Shown one piece after another: positions 1 through 5,879 of a stretch of 14,786 bases of DNA (its first letter is position 1; every line of letters begins with the position of its first letter). A model generated the notes under the pieces. It was not told the DNA's origin. It ran no database searches and was given only the letters and a program-made list of their open reading frames with translations. Source of the stretch: JANRKN01 sp033763435 (GTDB taxonomy: Bacteria > Planctomycetota > Phycisphaerae > Phycisphaerales > UBA1924); NCBI GenBank assembly GCA_033763435.1, contig JANRKN010000003.1, positions 1 to 14,786 on the forward strand, written 5' to 3'. A program made the position numbers and the translations under genes.

Positions 1-173
1 GCACACTGATCCCGACCAGCGTCGAGAGCCCGGACTATCGCAGCGCAACGCAGCTCTGGTCGCGCGCGACGCTGGCTGCCGCGCTCGTGCTCGTCATCGC
101 GCTCACCAGCGCGTACCGGATCCGCAACCGGACGCTGACGAGGCCTTGGCCTCCCGCCACCGCCCCGACCTGA
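1..173 (+). CDS. C-terminal fragment of a membrane protein (5' end outside window)
   Basis: An open frame enters from the left edge (first full codon at position 3) and stops at TGA 171-173, giving 56 residues. It contains one clear hydrophobic stretch (ATLAAALVLVIALTSAY, about residues 24-40) followed by a basic segment (RIRNR) and a short Pro-rich tail. That pattern fits a last transmembrane helix with a short cytoplasmic C-terminus. The other plus-strand frames here either stop at once or read as arginine-rich noise. The protein family cannot be named from this fragment. It is co-directional with clpC but separated from it by nearly 490 nt, so a shared operon is unlikely. Confidence 0.5.
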   Translation, partial: TLIPTSVESPDYRSATQLWSRATLAAALVLVIALTSAYRIRNRTLTRPWPPATAPT

Positions 174-303
174 TTCTGCCCCTCACCCCTCCTCGCGGGG
201 CCTGCCTTTCTGGCAGAACCTTGGGCGGAACTGGCGGCACAATGGGGAGCCCGCTCCATCCGCGCGGCGTCTTGAGCCGATTTTCACCCGCGCGGGCGCG
301 CCT

Positions 304-331
304 TTGTCAGCGAATTCGTCTCACGTAAGAC
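304..331 (+). promoter_or_regulatory. Possible sigma70-type promoter for clpC
   Basis: TTGTCA (304-309) and TAAGAC (326-331) are separated by 16 bp. The -35 box is good and the -10 box is poor (3 of 6 against TATAAT). A 6-bp inverted repeat with a 7-nt spacer (330-348) overlaps the expected transcription start and could be an operator. This is only a pattern match. Confidence 0.27.
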
Positions 332-551
332 CATGATCGGAGCATGGTTACACGCTCAGGCCCCGTCGTGCTCCCGCGGTGTGCCGAGTTTGGCTTCTCG
401 GCACGGCCCTCGCTGCCGATAAACCCAGAGTCGGTCCGTGCCGCGGCCCTCCGCGCGAGGGTCCTCCACAGGCCGACGCCCTGCCTGCACCCGCCGGGCA
501 GGATCGCTCGAACCGTCTCATAAGGTTCAAGCGTCTAAAGACCCAGCGAGT

Positions 552-582
552 GGGAACGGTGGGGGTGGTGGGGGTGGTGGGG
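552..582 (+). other. Potential G-quadruplex in the clpC leader
   Basis: Four G-runs of at least three (552-554, 561-565, 570-574, 579-582) have loops of 6, 4 and 4 nt, so the tract fits the canonical G3+N1-7 pattern on the coding strand. It would be present in the clpC mRNA about 78 nt ahead of the start codon. Confidence 0.5.
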
Positions 583-647
583 AGGCGTCCGCAAGGGCGT
601 CACAGCAACGAGGGCGCAGTCGGGCGAGCAAGCCCGTTCGGCCCCTC

Positions 648-653
648 GGGGAG
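648..653 (+). promoter_or_regulatory. Ribosome binding site fixing the clpC start
   Basis: GGGGAG lies 7 nt before the ATG at 661, and the protein from that ATG begins MFERFTDRA, matching the usual ClpC N-terminus. This supports 661 over the longer open frame starting at 379. Confidence 0.6.
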
Positions 654-660
654 CGAAGCG

Positions 661-3264
661 ATGTTCGAGCGTTTCACGGATCGTGCGCGGAAGGTGATGG
701 CCCTGGCCAACCAGGAAGCCCAGCGCTTCAACCACGAGTACATCGGGACCGAGCACATCCTGCTGGGCCTGGTGAAGGAAGGCTCGGGCGTCGGCGCCAA
801 CGTGCTGAAGAACCTGGACGTCGACCTGCGCAAGGTCCGCCTCGAGGTCGAGAAGCTCGTCAAGGCCGGGCCTGAGATGGTCACGATGGGCCGGCTGCCC
901 CAGACCCCGCGCGCCAAGAAGGTCATCGAGTACGCCATCGAAGAGGCGCGCAACCTGAACCACAACTACGTGGGCACGGAGCATCTGCTCCTGGGCCTGC
1001 TGCGTGAGCACGACGGTGTCGCCGCGCAGGTGCTCATGAACCTGGGCCTCAAGCTCGAGCAGGTCCGCGAGGAAGTGCTCAACCTGCTCGGCGCGGGCGA
1101 CCAGAACCGCGACGACGCCGAGGGCGGCATGTCGGCCCCCGGCGGCGGACCGGGCGCGTCAGGCGGTGTCGGCGCGGGCGCTTCGCCCACCGGCGGCGCC
1201 GCGGGCGCCAAGGGCAAGAGCAAGACCCCCGCGCTCGACAGCTTCGGGCGCGACCTCACCGAACTCGCGAAGGAATCCTCGCTCGACCCCGTCATCGGGC
1301 GCACGACCGAGATCGAGCGCGTCGTGCAGATCCTCTGCCGGCGCACGAAGAACAACCCCGTGCTGCTGGGTGAGGCGGGCGTCGGCAAGACCGCGATCGT
1401 CGAAGGCCTGGCCCAGCGCATCATCTCGGGCGACGTCCCCGAGATCCTCCACGACAAGCGTCTGGTCGTGCTCGACCTGGCGATGATGGTCGCCGGCACC
1501 AAGTACCGCGGCCAGTTCGAGGAGCGCATCAAGGCCGTCATGAACGAAGTGCGCCGCGCCAAGAACGTGATGCTCTTCATCGACGAGCTGCACACGCTCG
1601 TGGGCGCGGGCGGCGCCGAGGGCGCGATCGACGCGTCCAACGTGCTCAAGCCCGCGCTGGCCCGCGGCGAGATCCAGTGCATCGGCGCGACGACCTTCGA
1701 CGAGTACCGCAAGTACATCGAGAAGGACGCCGCGCTGGCCCGTCGCTTCCAGCCGATCCCCGTCGATCCGCCCAGCAACGAGCAGACGGTCGAGATCATC
1801 AAGGGTCTGCGCGACCGCTACGAGCAGCACCACCGCGCCCGGATCACGGACGCCGCGATCAAGGAAGCGGTGGATCTGTCGGGCCGGTACATCACGGGCC
1901 GCGTGCAGCCCGACAAGTCGATCGACGTGATCGACGAGGCGGGCGCGCGGGTGCGGATCAAGAGCATGACCAAGCCGCCGCGCTTGGCGGAGATCGAGGC
2001 GGACATCGAGCGCCTCGCGGTCGAGAAGGACGAGGCGGTCAAGAACGCCGACTACGAGAAGGCGGCGGAGCTGCGCGACAAGGCCGAGCAGCTGCGCAAG
2101 AAGAAGGACGACATCCAGAAGGAATGGAAGAACCGTCAGACCGAGTACGACGGCGTGGTCGACGAGGAAGTCGTCCGCGAGGTCGTGTCGAAGATGACGG
2201 GCGTCCCGCTGCAGCGGATGGCCAAGGAAGAGGCCCAGCGCCTGCTGGAGCTCGAGGCTGAGCTGCACAAGAAGGTCATCAGCCAGGACGAGGCGATCCG
2301 CGCGATCGCCAAGAGCATCCGCCGGGCCCGCGCGGGCCTGAAGGATCCCAAGCGTCCGATGGGCTCGTTCATCTTCATCGGACCCTCGGGCGTCGGCAAG
2401 ACGCTGCTCTCCAAGGCCCTGGCCGAGTTCCTCTTCGGCGACGAGGACGCGCTCGTGCACCTCGACATGTCCGAGTACATGGAGAAGCACAACGTCAGCC
2501 GCCTGATCGGCGCGCCCCCCGGCTACGTCGGCTACGAGGAGGGCGGCCAGCTCACCGAGCGCATCCGCCGCAGGCCCTACTCCGTCGTCCTGCTCGACGA
2601 AGTCGAGAAGGCGCACCCGGACGTGTTCAACATGCTCCTCCAGATCATGGAGGAAGGCCGCCTGACCGACTCGTTCGGCCGGAACGTCGACTTCCGCAAC
2701 ACCATCATGATCATGACGTCCAACATCGGCGCCGACATGATCAAGGGCGGTGCGGGCTTCGGCTTCGGCAAGCGCACCGAGGCGACCGACTACGACAACA
2801 TCAAGATGGTCCTGCTCAAGGAAGTCGAGCGCTTCTTCCGCCCCGAGTTCATCAACCGTCTCGACGACGTGATCGTCTTCCGCCCGCTCAACCGCGAGGA
2901 CCTCACCAACATCATCGACTACGAAGTCTCCAAGGTCTCCAAGCGCATCGCCGTCCAGGGCTTCAAGCTCGAGATCGATCAGACCGCCAAGGACTTCCTC
3001 ATCGAGCGCGGGTACAACCCCGAGTACGGCGCGCGCCCGCTCCGCCGGGCCATCAGCCAGTACCTCGAGGACCCGATGTCCGAAGCGCTGCTCGCCGGCG
3101 ACTTCACCGCGCCCGCCCGGCTGCTCGTCAGCCGCAAGAAGGACGCCGAAGGCAAGGACCTCGATCAGCTCTACTTCCGCCAGATCCCTGATGAGCCCAC
3201 GACGCCCCCGGCCTCGACCGGCGGCGAGAACAAGACCCAGGCCGCGGGCGCCTCAAGCACCTGA
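661..3264 (+). CDS. clpC: ATP-dependent Clp protease ATP-binding subunit ClpC (Hsp100/AAA+ unfoldase)
   Basis: The 867-aa protein has the full ClpC architecture. Two Clp-N repeats (about 1-143) each carry GTEH, with E31 and E107 matching glutamates that bind phosphoarginine in Bacillus ClpC. A Gly/Ala-rich linker (144-190) follows. The first AAA+ module has Walker A GEAGVGKT (237-244) and Walker B LFIDE (305-309). A UVR-like coiled segment spans about 455-490. The second AAA+ module has Walker A GPSGVGKT (574-581), pore loop GYVGYEEGG (621-629) and Walker B LLDE (644-647). FGF (700-702) sits where the ClpP-docking tripeptide is expected. By family knowledge it unfolds substrates in the cytoplasm and threads them into ClpP; no clpP is in the window. 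The linker and the Pro/Thr/Ser-rich tail make it slightly longer than the roughly 810-aa Bacillus protein. It appears monocistronic, ending at a strong terminator. Confidence 0.97.
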   Translation: MFERFTDRARKVMALANQEAQRFNHEYIGTEHILLGLVKEGSGVGANVLKNLDVDLRKVRLEVEKLVKAGPEMVTMGRLPQTPRAKKVIEYAIEEARNLNHNYVGTEHLLLGLLREHDGVAAQVLMNLGLKLEQVREEVLNLLGAGDQNRDDAEGGMSAPGGGPGASGGVGAGASPTGGAAGAKGKSKTPALDSFGRDLTELAKESSLDPVIGRTTEIERVVQILCRRTKNNPVLLGEAGVGKTAIVEGLAQRIISGDVPEILHDKRLVVLDLAMMVAGTKYRGQFEERIKAVMNEVRRAKNVMLFIDELHTLVGAGGAEGAIDASNVLKPALARGEIQCIGATTFDEYRKYIEKDAALARRFQPIPVDPPSNEQTVEIIKGLRDRYEQHHRARITDAAIKEAVDLSGRYITGRVQPDKSIDVIDEAGARVRIKSMTKPPRLAEIEADIERLAVEKDEAVKNADYEKAAELRDKAEQLRKKKDDIQKEWKNRQTEYDGVVDEEVVREVVSKMTGVPLQRMAKEEAQRLLELEAELHKKVISQDEAIRAIAKSIRRARAGLKDPKRPMGSFIFIGPSGVGKTLLSKALAEFLFGDEDALVHLDMSEYMEKHNVSRLIGAPPGYVGYEEGGQLTERIRRRPYSVVLLDEVEKAHPDVFNMLLQIMEEGRLTDSFGRNVDFRNTIMIMTSNIGADMIKGGAGFGFGKRTEATDYDNIKMVLLKEVERFFRPEFINRLDDVIVFRPLNREDLTNIIDYEVSKVSKRIAVQGFKLEIDQTAKDFLIERGYNPEYGARPLRRAISQYLEDPMSEALLAGDFTAPARLLVSRKKDAEGKDLDQLYFRQIPDEPTTPPASTGGENKTQAAGASST

Positions 3265-3285
3265 GCGGACCAACCTCACCCCGTG

Positions 3286-3312
3286 CCCCCCCCCGCCCCC
3301 CCCCGGCCCCCC
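3286..3312. repeat. Poly-C tract (C9-G-C9-GG-C6)
   Basis: Two runs of nine C and one of six C lie 21 nt past the clpC stop, directly before its terminator hairpin. The minus strand is correspondingly G-rich and could form a G-quadruplex. The tract is non-coding. Homopolymer length may vary or be misread. Confidence 0.7.
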
Positions 3313-3313
3313 A

Positions 3314-3340
3314 CGCCCGCGCCCGCCGCGGGCGTTTTTC
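3314..3340 (+). terminator. Intrinsic terminator of clpC
   Basis: A perfect 8-bp GC stem (CGCCCGCG, 3314-3321, with CGCGGGCG, 3327-3334) has a 5-nt loop and is followed at once by TTTTTCTT. It lies 50 nt past the clpC stop codon. Confidence 0.85.
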
Positions 3341-3348
3341 TTGGTGGA

Positions 3349-3373
3349 AAGCATTCGGCATGCGGGAATGCTT
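3349..3373 (-). terminator. Inverted repeat, possible terminator of the minus-strand pair
   Basis: AAGCATTC (3349-3356) pairs perfectly with GAATGCTT (3366-3373) across a 9-nt loop. Read on the minus strand it lies 76 nt past the stop of the converging gene at 3450 and ends in CTTT, a very short T-tract. It could end that transcript, but the missing long T-run makes this weak. Confidence 0.35.
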
Positions 3374-3449
3374 CACCGCTTTACGGCTTGGCTCTTCACT
3401 GCGTCTCTGCGCCACTTTGCCGCTCGGCCACTTTCCGACTCACCCCGAC

Positions 3450-3731
3450 TCACCCCGGCATCGGCGCGACCATCGGCAGGACGAACCGCACGAGCACGAT
3501 GAACGCCGCGTGGAGCAGCAGCATCGCCAGCACGATCTGCACGCCCATCACGATCACCTGCTTGGGGTAGGCGCCGGCCTTGGGGTTGTGCGAGCCGTCG
3601 AGCGCGGGCATGCGCACGGCCTTCCAGGTCATCGCGATCAAGAGCGCCGTGGGCACCAGCAGCCAGAGCACATGATCGTGCAGCGGCAGCGGATCCAGGA
3701 ACGGGCGCCAGGCTTCGGCCAGGGTGTTCAC
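3450..3731 (-). CDS. Small two-helix membrane protein, function unknown
   Basis: The protein has 93 aa from a GTG start at 3731. I chose this start because the GTG overlaps the upstream TGA stop (GTGA, 3731-3728) and GGGAG lies 7 nt before it; the open frame upstream is Arg-rich shadow. Two hydrophobic helices are clear, at about 21-39 (LWLLVPTALLIAMTW) and 59-84 (VIVMGVQIVLAMLLLHAAFIVLV). They are joined by a polar loop that contains DGSHNPKAGAYPKQ. There is no signal-peptide cleavage site. It is co-transcribed and probably translationally coupled with the preceding membrane protein, so the two may form a complex. I do not recognise the family. Confidence 0.75.
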   Translation of the reverse strand: MNTLAEAWRPFLDPLPLHDHVLWLLVPTALLIAMTWKAVRMPALDGSHNPKAGAYPKQVIVMGVQIVLAMLLLHAAFIVLVRFVLPMVAPMPG

Positions 3732-4297
3732 GACGCAGCTCCCTTCTTCCACGTCCGCGGGAAGAGCGCGTCGAGGATCACGATCAGGTTCATCATCCCC
3801 GCGAGCGCGACGAGCAGCGTGCCCAGCTCGTTCACGCGCCCGAGAGATTTGGAGTTGGGCGTGCGCTCCCCTTGCGCGAGGGGCCTGGGCTTGCCATCGG
3901 TCGTCCGACCCTCGTCGGGGTTGACCGAGCGCGAGTCGGGCACCTGAGCGGCGCCGCGGGGCGTCATCACCGTCCGCATCGCGACGACCTTGAGCGAGTT
4001 CTGGTGGTAGTGATCGACCAGGAACGTCGCGGGCCCGACGCCCGCCTGCGCGAAGAACCAAAGCCGGTCCTGCTTGGAGTCGATGACATCCACCCCGCCC
4101 ACGAGCAGGCCCAGCACGAACAGGCCCGCGACGCCCGCGCCCGCGAGCAGCCCGCGCTTGCGCTCACCGCGGACCGCATGCCCGAGGCCCGGCAGCACCA
4201 CCGCCGCCAGCCCCGCGACGGGGTTGAACCCGGTGGTGAAGCCCGGCACGTTCGGATCGGGTGAGTTTGCGGAGGACGGTGTCGACGGATCGGGCAT
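3728..4297 (-). CDS. Conserved-looking multi-helix membrane protein (resembles DUF6677-type planctomycete proteins)
   Basis: The protein has 189 aa from ATG 4297. The open frame continues far upstream, but that part is low-complexity shadow of the plus-strand genes. A Pro/Ser-rich N-terminus (1-22) is followed by hydrophobic segments at about 25-40 (AGLAAVVLPGLGH), 50-68 and 158-178, plus a weaker one near 80-95. A polar loop covers 112-156. The LPGLGH...RGE pattern recalls planctomycete membrane proteins classed as DUF6677, but I cannot verify that. There is no Shine-Dalgarno before the ATG. TTATAT sits right against it, so if that were a -10 box translation might instead begin further in, for instance at GTG codon 17. 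The gene runs into the next by a GTGA overlap. Confidence 0.72.
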   Translation of the reverse strand: MPDPSTPSSANSPDPNVPGFTTGFNPVAGLAAVVLPGLGHAVRGERKRGLLAGAGVAGLFVLGLLVGGVDVIDSKQDRLWFFAQAGVGPATFLVDHYHQNSLKVVAMRTVMTPRGAAQVPDSRSVNPDEGRTTDGKPRPLAQGERTPNSKSLGRVNELGTLLVALAGMMNLIVILDALFPRTWKKGAAS

Positions 4298-4337
4298 ATA
4301 AGGGTTCGTGGAACGGGGTGTCGGAGGGTGACCGGAA

Positions 4338-4368
4338 GGGAGGCGCCCGGGGTGGGGAAAGTGGGGGG
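4338..4368 (+). other. G-rich tract upstream of the acidic-protein promoter
   Basis: G-runs at 4338-4340, 4349-4352, 4354-4357 and 4363-4368 have loops of 8, 1 and 5 nt. This is a near-canonical G-quadruplex pattern with one loop slightly long, ending immediately at the TTGACG box. Confidence 0.4.
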
Positions 4369-4396
4369 TTGACGCGGGCGTGGAGGTTGGTACTGT
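4369..4396 (+). promoter_or_regulatory. Probable sigma70-type promoter for the acidic-protein gene
   Basis: TTGACG (4369-4374) and TACTGT (4391-4396) are 16 bp apart, and TGG directly before the -10 box gives an extended -10. The -10 box lies inside the palindrome GGTAC-T-GTACC (4389-4399). The predicted transcript would have a leader of about 105 nt. This is the best -35/-10 pair I found in the window. Confidence 0.5.
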
Positions 4397-4472
4397 ACCG
4401 CCGTTTTCCGGCCGCGTGCGGATGTGTTGGGCCCTCGCGCGCCGGAGCCTCACGAGTCTCGACGGGCCAACA

Positions 4473-4496
4473 GCACAAGCCAAGGCACAAGCCAAG
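4473..4496 (+). repeat. Perfect tandem repeat, 2 x 12 bp, in the acidic-protein leader
   Basis: GCACAAGCCAAG occurs twice back to back (4473-4484 and 4485-4496), immediately before the ribosome-binding region (AGAAGGTGG, 4498-4506) and the ATG at 4510. Confidence 0.85.
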
Positions 4497-4509
4497 CAGA
4501 AGGTGGACC

Positions 4510-4842
4510 ATGGGCAAGCAACTGATGGCAAAGGTGGGCGGCGTGGGCCTCGTGCGGGCCTCGGCGGGCGAGCAGATCGCGCCGGTGTCCGAGCTGCCCG
4601 GTCGTTCTGCGGGCGAGATCGGCGTGCGCGAGCCCCGCTTCCTCGACCCCATGATGGGGGATGACGACGAGGACGAGGACGAAGAGTTCGACGACGACGC
4701 CTTTGAGGACGATGAGGACTTTGCCGACGATGACGAGGAGTTCGACGACGACGAGGACTTCCTCGAAGATGACGACGAGGCCGGCGAGGACGAGGAAGAG
4801 TTCGACGATGAAGACGATGAGGACGACGACGACGATCTGTGA
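4510..4842 (+). CDS. Small protein with a hyperacidic Asp/Glu tail, function unknown
   Basis: The protein has 110 aa from ATG 4510, preceded by AGAAGGTGG at 4498-4506; the open frame upstream has no coding character. Residues 1-50 are ordinary (MGKQLMAKVGG...PRFLDPMMG) with no signal peptide or helix motif I recognise. Residues 51-110 are 48 Asp/Glu out of 60. Phe at 60, 65, 71, 78, 84 and 98 is spaced mostly 5-7 apart, and the protein ends in Asp-Asp-Leu. Similar tails occur on the RNA polymerase delta subunit, on DNA-mimic proteins and on histone-binding proteins, but nothing in the N-terminus identifies it as any of these. It probably stays in the cytoplasm and binds a basic partner or divalent cations; that is inference. 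The 175-aa gene follows 82 nt downstream on the same strand. Confidence 0.75.
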   Translation: MGKQLMAKVGGVGLVRASAGEQIAPVSELPGRSAGEIGVREPRFLDPMMGDDDEDEDEEFDDDAFEDDEDFADDDEEFDDDEDFLEDDDEAGEDEEEFDDEDDEDDDDDL

Positions 4843-4889
4843 CCCCTCGCGCTGAGGCCCCGCCCAGCGCCGCAAGGGCCGTCACGATC

Positions 4890-4924
4890 GGCGTCGATCG
4901 CCCGCATGCGGGAACATCGACGCC
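4890..4924. repeat. Nested inverted repeat ending at a start codon
   Basis: GGCGTCGAT (4890-4898) is the perfect complement of ATCGACGCC (4916-4924), whose last base touches the ATG at 4925. The 17-nt interior holds the perfect 12-bp palindrome CCCGCATGCGGG (4901-4912). In RNA it could fold into one long hairpin occupying the whole ribosome-binding region. As DNA it could be a regulator site. Confidence 0.8.
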
Positions 4925-5452
4925 ATGAGTTCGCCCAAAGAATCCTCGTCTCACACGCCCAAGCAGGCCCCCTCCGCCGCGACGCCCCGCCCGGGCGAAC
5001 CGGGCTTTGTCGAGCGCCGGGGGGGCGCCGACCGCCGCGAGATCGAGGCCCAGCGTCGCCGTGAGGCCGGCCTGGAGCCTTCGGGGCTCGAGCGTCGGCG
5101 TGGTCCCGGTCGGCGGCTTTCGGACTTCCTGAAGGCGGCCGAAGAGGGCGAGATGAACAAGGAACAGTTCCTGTTCCTGATGGCGATCGAAGGGTTCAAG
5201 CGCGCCAACGGCGTGACGTTCCCGGCCTGGAGCGACGTGCTCGAGGTCGTGCGCCTGCTGGGCTACCGCAAGACCCGCCGGAGCGAGATCAAGCTCCCTC
5301 AGTGCGAGGACTGGATGGAAACGCCCGACGCGCCCAGTGGCGTGCGGACCGACCGCCAGCTCGAACGCGCCAAGGCCGCCGAACAGGCCCTCAAACGCGA
5401 CCTGCCCAAGGCCGACGACGACCAGACGGGCCGCTCGCGCGACGCGGCCTGA
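4925..5452 (+). CDS. Conserved-looking hypothetical protein with twin ERRxGxxRR motifs
   Basis: The 175-aa protein starts at ATG 4925. No Shine-Dalgarno is present and the start abuts a nested inverted repeat. The N-terminus (1-28) is Ser/Pro-rich and disordered. Two similar basic motifs follow, ERRGGADRRE (30-39) and ERRRGPGRR (56-64), then a compact core (about 77-131) beginning MNKEQFLFLMAIEGF and including WSDVLEVVRLLGYRK. The C-terminal 45 residues are charged and look helical. There are no transmembrane segments or signal peptide, so it is probably cytoplasmic. The core has the feel of a planctomycete-wide family, but I cannot name it. The basic motifs could contact nucleic acid or the acidic protein encoded just upstream; that is speculation. 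Confidence 0.75.
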   Translation: MSSPKESSSHTPKQAPSAATPRPGEPGFVERRGGADRREIEAQRRREAGLEPSGLERRRGPGRRLSDFLKAAEEGEMNKEQFLFLMAIEGFKRANGVTFPAWSDVLEVVRLLGYRKTRRSEIKLPQCEDWMETPDAPSGVRTDRQLERAKAAEQALKRDLPKADDDQTGRSRDAA

Positions 5453-5525
5453 GGCCCGTGCGAAGGCGCCCCGAGACCTGAGACCCTGCGGCCAAGCCTC
5501 GTGATTATCAGACTTTATGGCGATT

Positions 5526-5546
5526 CCGGACGAGCGACTCGTCCGG
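5526..5546. repeat. 9-bp inverted repeat (hairpin) with no T-tract
   Basis: CCGGACGAG (5526-5534) and CTCGTCCGG (5538-5546) form a perfect stem with a 3-nt loop, 74 nt past the stop of the 175-aa gene. No T-run follows on either strand, so it is more likely a transcript-stabilising or pausing structure than a terminator. Confidence 0.7.
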
Positions 5547-5620
5547 GCTGAATCCGCCTGCGCGGGCCGGGGCGAAATGCTTGGCGTCTCCGCCTTTTTC
5601 AACCTTGCCCCCACCCCCAA

Positions 5621-5659
5621 AGTCCGCGGCGAGCCGTTTGGTTCGTCGCGGGCTTTTTT
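5621..5659 (+). terminator. Strong intrinsic terminator
   Basis: Bases 5621-5635 pair with 5640-5654 over 15 positions (12 Watson-Crick, 3 G-T wobbles) around a GTTT loop, and a run of six T follows (5654-5659). It lies about 170 nt past the stop of the 175-aa gene and ends plus-strand transcription before the EF-G-like gene. Confidence 0.88.
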
Positions 5660-5715
5660 CGCGCGCCGTAACCCGCCCCGTCCAACGCCCTCCCGCGCTC
5701 AACCCCCAGCGAGGT

Positions 5716-5746
5716 CCGAATTTGGAGTTCATGATCCAAATTTCGG
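5716..5746. repeat. AT-rich imperfect inverted repeat upstream of the EF-G-like gene
   Basis: AATTTGGA (5719-5726) pairs with TCCAAATT (5735-5742) across GTTCATGA, and the arms continue as CCG and CGG with one unpaired T. The centre contains the palindrome TCATGA. It sits just upstream of the promoter candidate and could be an operator. The local base composition is unlike the GC-rich surroundings. Confidence 0.55.
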
Positions 5747-5761
5747 AGGTTTGGGATTTGA

Positions 5762-5791
5762 TTGCTTCACCGGACCTTCAAGGATGATTTA
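5762..5791 (+). promoter_or_regulatory. Possible promoter of the EF-G-like gene
   Basis: TTGCTT (5762-5767) and GATTTA (5786-5791) are separated by 18 bp, in the AT-rich patch between a terminator and the gene. TAGACT (5790-5795) overlaps the -10 box and recurs ahead of the epimerase gene. The boxes are imperfect. Confidence 0.3.
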
Positions 5792-5874
5792 GACTGACAG
5801 GCCCGGCCGGGCGTGCGGCCCGCGGGTCGGTCGCTCCGGCCCTGCGCGGCGTAAGCCTTGGGACCGGCGAGAAC

Positions 5875-5879
5875 AGGAG
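5875..5879 (+). promoter_or_regulatory. Ribosome binding site of the EF-G-like gene
   Basis: AGGAG lies 8 nt before ATG 5888 and decides for this start over an in-frame TTG at 5858. Confidence 0.7.

Larger units (their letters stand above)
174..660 (+). other. Gene-free leader region upstream of clpC
   Basis: No convincing gene is seen in these 487 nt. The clpC frame stays open back to 379, but the extra 94 codons give a Pro/Arg/Gly-rich sequence with no resemblance to Clp N-termini. The region holds a weak promoter candidate (304-331), an inverted repeat ACCATG-N7-CATGGT (330-348), complementary arms CGGCACGG (399-406) and CCGTGCCG (436-443), a short hairpin around 445-463, and a G-rich tract (552-582). 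I did not find CIRCE-like, CtsR-like or HAIR-like operators. If the promoter guess is right, clpC has a leader of roughly 320 nt. Confidence 0.55.

Noticed and set aside
379..660. N-terminal extension of ClpC from an upstream start
   Set aside because: The added 94 residues are Pro/Arg/Gly-rich with no Clp similarity, while ATG 661 has a ribosome binding site and gives the standard ClpC N-terminus.
1159..2616. Long minus-strand open frame antisense to clpC
   Set aside because: Its translation is Leu/Asp/Arg/Val-rich noise expected opposite a GC-rich gene, while the plus frame is unmistakable ClpC.
4164..4907. Minus-strand poly-serine or poly-valine frames opposite the acidic gene
   Set aside because: They are simple complements of the GAC/GAG repeats and have no independent coding character.
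4298..5620. Long minus-strand open frame extending the membrane-protein gene upstream
   Set aside because: It is the antisense shadow of the acidic and 175-aa genes, with Arg/Pro/His-rich low-complexity sequence. Only the part from ATG 4297 looks like protein.
5517..5792. Short open frames in the region upstream of the EF-G-like gene
   Set aside because: They run across the strong terminator at 5621-5659 and have no ribosome binding site or protein-like pattern.
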